A stretch of DNA of 64,000 nucleotides from Camarhynchus parvulus (lineage: Eukaryota > Chordata > Aves > Passeriformes > Thraupidae), in contig NC_044581.1 of NCBI RefSeq assembly GCF_901933205.1, positions 13,729,501-13,793,500 on the forward strand. Reading direction: 5' to 3'. Every line of letters begins with the position of its first letter. Position 1 is the stretch's first letter. Shown one piece after another: positions 60,901 to 64,000 of the stretch. Made by a program: the position numbers and the translations under genes. Under the pieces are notes generated by a model, which saw only the letters and a list, made by a program, of their open reading frames with translations, had not been told where the DNA came from and searched no databases.

Positions 60901-63682
60901 TCTCCTCAACAGACATTTGGGTTTTAAACATGTTAAAATGTTTATTAACACTTGTATGCATGTATTTAATATCTTTTGAATCCAAAAGTCCCTAGGAATG
61001 TAATGAAAAGAATTATTGCTGTCATAGATAAAAAAGAAGTCAGCCTGAAAGACAAATCTCCAACCAGTGCTCCCTTGTAGCAGTGTCCCTGCTTAGACCA
61101 GAAAAGCAGCATGAGTTCAAGCCACACGTGAGCAAATCAGTGAATTGAACCTGAAGTGGATAAAATGAAAATACCACACTGCAAAGCTGCTGCAAGGCTG
61201 TCTGTCTGTAGGAGGGCTTTGTCTTTGCAGAGCTGGTTCATTCAGCAGTAATTGTTTCTGTGTATGTAGATGTGCATCATGGGAAAACAACACTGGAGAA
61301 TTGTGTGTTACAGTGTGAAACCACTGGAATAACAGTGAGGACATCAGCTGAGCTACTGATGAGAAACTCAGATCTCTATGGGGCAAAGGTACACACTCAT
61401 TCTTACTTTGGCTTATTTCCCAATTTAAAATAAATGTTTGTCTCTGGAAATAGTGCAGTCAGTCACAGGGTGGCTTCTCTTGCTCTGGAGAGAACCTTTA
61501 CAAATTCATTTTGGACAGCTGCATGTTACTGAATCAGGATTGGTCTCGGGGATCTTGTAGCCTCTTATCAAATCTAGTGAAGTGTCTCAGGCTGGTTTGT
61601 GTGTGATGATAGCAAAATGATGCAGTAACAGGGGACATCTGTGAAATAACCATTGCTGCATGGCTGGTTCATGTCCTGCAGTACTTCTATAGTGATTTTC
61701 TGGTCTCTCTGCCCATAGCCAGTTTTCTCATTTCTGTTTCTGCTAGTGAAATGCCCTTTTTGGACACCTTTGATTCTTACAGAGGGATGGTAAACACAAA
61801 AATGGACTCTCATACTCTCTGGGTATTTTGAAGGATGATGGAGCTTGAGGTATTGAGAGGGATCACTAAAGCACAAGCAAGTAAGGCAAGGGTGTTCAGC
61901 TGCTCTTGAGCAGGCCTTCCTGGACTGGAGCCCCATGCTGTGGGGCCTCAGCCTTGAGTACTGCTGCTTGAGATGGGGAACAAAGCTGAAGGAGCAATAC
62001 AGTTTTGCATTGTGCAAGCTGGTAGGTGAACACAAAGATGTGCCTTGGAGTGGTCAAGTTCAATGGAAAATGTGCCTAAACTCCTTGTGAACTGCTACCA
62101 GCTGTATCTTGTAGGGTAAAAATGTGCCTAAACTCCTTGTGAACTGCTACCAAGTGTGTCTTATAGGGTAAAAATGTGCCTGAACTCCTTGTGAAGTGCT
62201 ACCAAGTGTATTTTATAGGGTAAAAATGTGCCTAAACTCCTTGTGAACTGCTACCAGCTGTATCTTGTAGGGTAAAAATGTGCCTAAACTCCTTGTGAAC
62301 TGCTACCAAGTGTGTCTTATAGGGTAAAAATGTGCCTGAACTCCTTGTGAAGTGCTACCAACTGTATTTTATAGGGTAAAAATGTGCCTAAACTCCTTGT
62401 GAACTGCTACCAGCTGTATCTTATAGGGTAAAAATGTGCCTGAACTCCTTGTGAAGTGCTACCAACTGTGTCTTGTAGGGTGCTGGTGTGGAGATCTATC
62501 CAGGAAGTGCATGCACCCTGCTGCACAATGGGATCCACCACTGCAAGGAGGGAATACTGGTCAAGGTCAGTCCCAGTCACAAGGTACTGGTTTGCCAGAA
62601 GCTAATTAATCACTGCTGCAATTAGTGCCAGTAGGTTTGGGTGGGCTCAGACCCTGCTGTGCTATGCTGGAGCTCTTGCCTGTCATACATGATGCTTGCC
62701 TTGCATTTGCCTTGATCCTTGCTGGATGAACCAGTTATGCAAAGACAAAGCCTCCTACAGATAGACAGCTTTGCAGCAGCTTTGCAGTATGATATTTTCA
62801 TTTTTATCCATTCCAGCAATTACCTGGTTTTATTTCTTATCTGCCAGAAGGAGAAAATGCCTTTCATCATGTCTCCTGTGTAGGCAAATAATCCTGCTCT
62901 AGCTAATACAGAGAACTGATTCTACCTAAAACTAGAAGATTTTTGTGTCCCTGTAGCTGGACATGACATGTTAGATTTCTCTCTTGTTCTGTAGAACTTC
63001 TTGGATGAAGTTTATGAGGCTCCCAGGATAACCATGGTTAACAATATGATCCACAATAACGAAGGATATGGTGTGGTCCTGGTTAGACCAGCAATGCCCT
63101 CTGAAATGAAGGATGCTTCAGCACAGGAAACAAAAGGTACTTTCCTTTTTAGAAGAAACTCCTGAAACTACTAAGTCTAGTATACCCAGGTTTTTGGATT
63201 GCATGTTTCATAACTTTGAAATTTGTGTCTGTCATGAAGTACATGAAGTACCAAAGAGTGGGATGAGTTGACAATGTTATGACTGAAGAAAAGGAAATCC
63301 AGGATTTTTAATGGTGTGGCTGCTTTGCATGACTGTTGATGACATTCTGTTTCCTGCCTTAGGGTGTACACAACCTACCCAGGCAGGTGATGAGACAGCC
63401 TGTGCAGAGGGCTCCAGGCAAGAACAACCTGGATGTGTAACTGATGAGTTGGAGCTTTATAAACGAGCTGAGACTTCTGAACAAACTGAAAACAACTCTG
63501 AAATTGCAAATGTACTTGGGGCTACTTCTGCAAAGAAGAGACAGATACACAGGAAAAGACTGAGTGAACTGGGATTTACAGAAGCTGATGACAACTTAAT
63601 GTCACAGGAAATGTTTGTTTCTGTTGATGGCAATCAGTTCAAATGGAATGGGAAAGGAAGTTTTGGTATCTTTTTTTTCTGA
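51488..63682 (+). CDS. SHCBP1: SHC SH2 domain-binding protein 1, complete
   Basis: SHCBP1 binds SHC1 and works in growth-factor signalling, the spindle midzone and midbody; Drosophila Nessun Dorma is its relative. Thirteen exons join in frame to 2052 bp and 683 aa (human 672): 51488-51611, 52180-52368, 52887-53002, 53625-53833, 54618-54710, 55426-55659, 55766-55931, 57212-57332, 60245-60376, 61270-61388, 62479-62565, 62995-63136, 63363-63682. Exon 1 codes for a Pro/Ala/Gly-rich, poorly conserved start. Conserved stretches follow: LLFYERFSAYQDYIL, DCKASEVKRF, FDQTALAIEHVR, WDEEEEDEFDYFVRCVEPRLRL and SMVEGLKLYDQVE. Exons 8-12 (about residues 378-577) encode the parallel beta-helix region, with PGHYFVDGMFSIADSIELEGYG and GIHHCKEGIL. 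The C-terminus KRLSELGFTEADDNLMSQEMF to NGKGSFG is nearly as in human. The start is the only ATG with good context after the CHR. Confidence 0.97.
51612..52179 (+). other. SHCBP1 intron 1
   Basis: This is a 568-bp intron, GC-rich in its first half. It contains a G-quadruplex-capable run GGGCAGGGCAGGGCAGGG at 51728-51745 on the sense strand. No nested gene; the long open frames here reflect the lack of stop codons in GC-rich sequence. Confidence 0.7.
53834..54617 (+). other. SHCBP1 intron 4 with long pyrimidine tract
   Basis: The stretch about 53950-54190 is strongly pyrimidine-rich on the sense strand and ends in a decoy-like acceptor (cctccttttctttcag at about 54189). No exon follows it: the frame closes soon and no good donor is near. 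The real acceptor of exon 5 is at 54616-54617. Confidence 0.6.
57333..60244 (+). other. SHCBP1 intron 8
   Basis: A 2.9-kb intron between the exon ending SIADSIELEG and the exon beginning YGLPDDVVIEKQGKGD. I recognise no repeat or RNA gene in it. Confidence 0.6.
62071..62486 (+). repeat. 52-bp minisatellite, 8 units, carrying 3' splice sites
   Basis: Units start (tgtgcct) at 62071, 62123, 62175, 62227, 62279, 62331, 62383 and 62435, an exact 52-bp step. Each unit contains cctaaactc or cctgaactc, then ctgctacca or gtgctacca, and ends ttgtag/ggt or ttatag/ggt. The last unit's AG (62477-62478) is the true acceptor of SHCBP1 exon 11. Units 1-3 and 4-6 are almost the same in order, which shows a three-unit (156-bp) higher-order repeat; unit 7 resembles 1 and 4, and unit 8 resembles 3 and 6. 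The array occupies the last 0.4 kb of intron 10. Confidence 0.95.
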
Positions 63683-63792
63683 CTATCTTGACTCCTGCTG
63701 CCAGTGCAGTAGGATTTGTACAGTTATTAGATAGGTCACATGCTAAAAGTTGTGTTATGGTGTTATGCTTTTATTACCCAAGTGTAATCCCT

Positions 63793-63798
63793 ATTAAA
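63793..63798 (+). terminator. SHCBP1 polyadenylation signal (ATTAAA)
   Basis: ATTAAA lies 111 bp after the SHCBP1 stop codon. ATTAAA is the most common variant of the poly(A) hexamer. No AATAAA is seen between the stop and the window end, so a short 3' untranslated region is likely unless a signal lies beyond 64000. Confidence 0.55.
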
Positions 63799-64000
63799 GG
63801 ACTGGGGCTGAAAACTCACTTGGTTCTTCTGTCCATCTTCTCCACACCTTAAATCTCCTGGGTGAGCTGCCTTTGTGATGCACATGTAGTACTTCTTTCC
63901 CTTGCATTTCATTTTAAGCCTGGCTGACCTCTGGACAATGTCTTGTCTCTGTTTTTAAAATCAGCTTTATCACCAAAGGGTGAGGTTGGAGAGCCCACAG

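Overview
This window is nuclear DNA from a bird, probably a passerine. The evidence is four vertebrate genes with ordinary GT-AG introns, CpG-island promoters, several decayed CR1 LINE fragments (the dominant avian retroposon), and two LTR segments that I recognise from memory as passerine endogenous-retrovirus LTRs. The gene set (ORC6, VPS35, SHCBP1) matches the neighbourhood on human 16q.

Layout: (1) 370-3939, minus strand: ORC6, five exons; the last exon lies beyond the left edge. (2) About 3940-4136: a 197-bp bidirectional CpG-island promoter shared with VPS35, with four CCAAT/ATTGG boxes and an E-box. (3) 4137-27908, plus strand: complete VPS35, 17 coding exons, 796 aa, the same length as human. 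Exon 1 codes only for the initiator ATG, and intron 3 has textbook U12-type (minor spliceosome) signals. (4) 31046-34547, minus strand: a complete three-exon histamine H3-like GPCR of 426 aa, tail-to-tail with VPS35. It sits between VPS35 and SHCBP1, which to my knowledge are directly adjacent in mammals. (5) 35300-50150: about 15 kb with no gene I can support, holding CR1 remnants, a CTCF-like site and microsatellite-like sequence. (6) 50157-51480: an ERV-type LTR, a short direct duplication, a 30-T tract and the SHCBP1 CpG-island promoter, which has three CCAAT boxes about 30 bp apart and a CHR (TTTGAA) element. (7) 51488-63682, plus strand: complete SHCBP1, 13 coding exons, 683 aa. A 52-bp tandem array in intron 10 runs into exon 11, and every unit carries a copy of the 3' splice site.

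The genes do not form one pathway. ORC6 acts in DNA replication licensing, VPS35 in endosomal retromer sorting, SHCBP1 in mitosis, cytokinesis and SHC signalling, and the GPCR is probably a Gi-coupled amine receptor. I found no prokaryotic-type system. The most unusual items are the splice-site-bearing minisatellite in SHCBP1, the extra H3-like receptor, and the U12 intron in VPS35. Exon coordinates were read by hand from splice signals, reading-frame continuity and remembered human proteins. No alignment was run.
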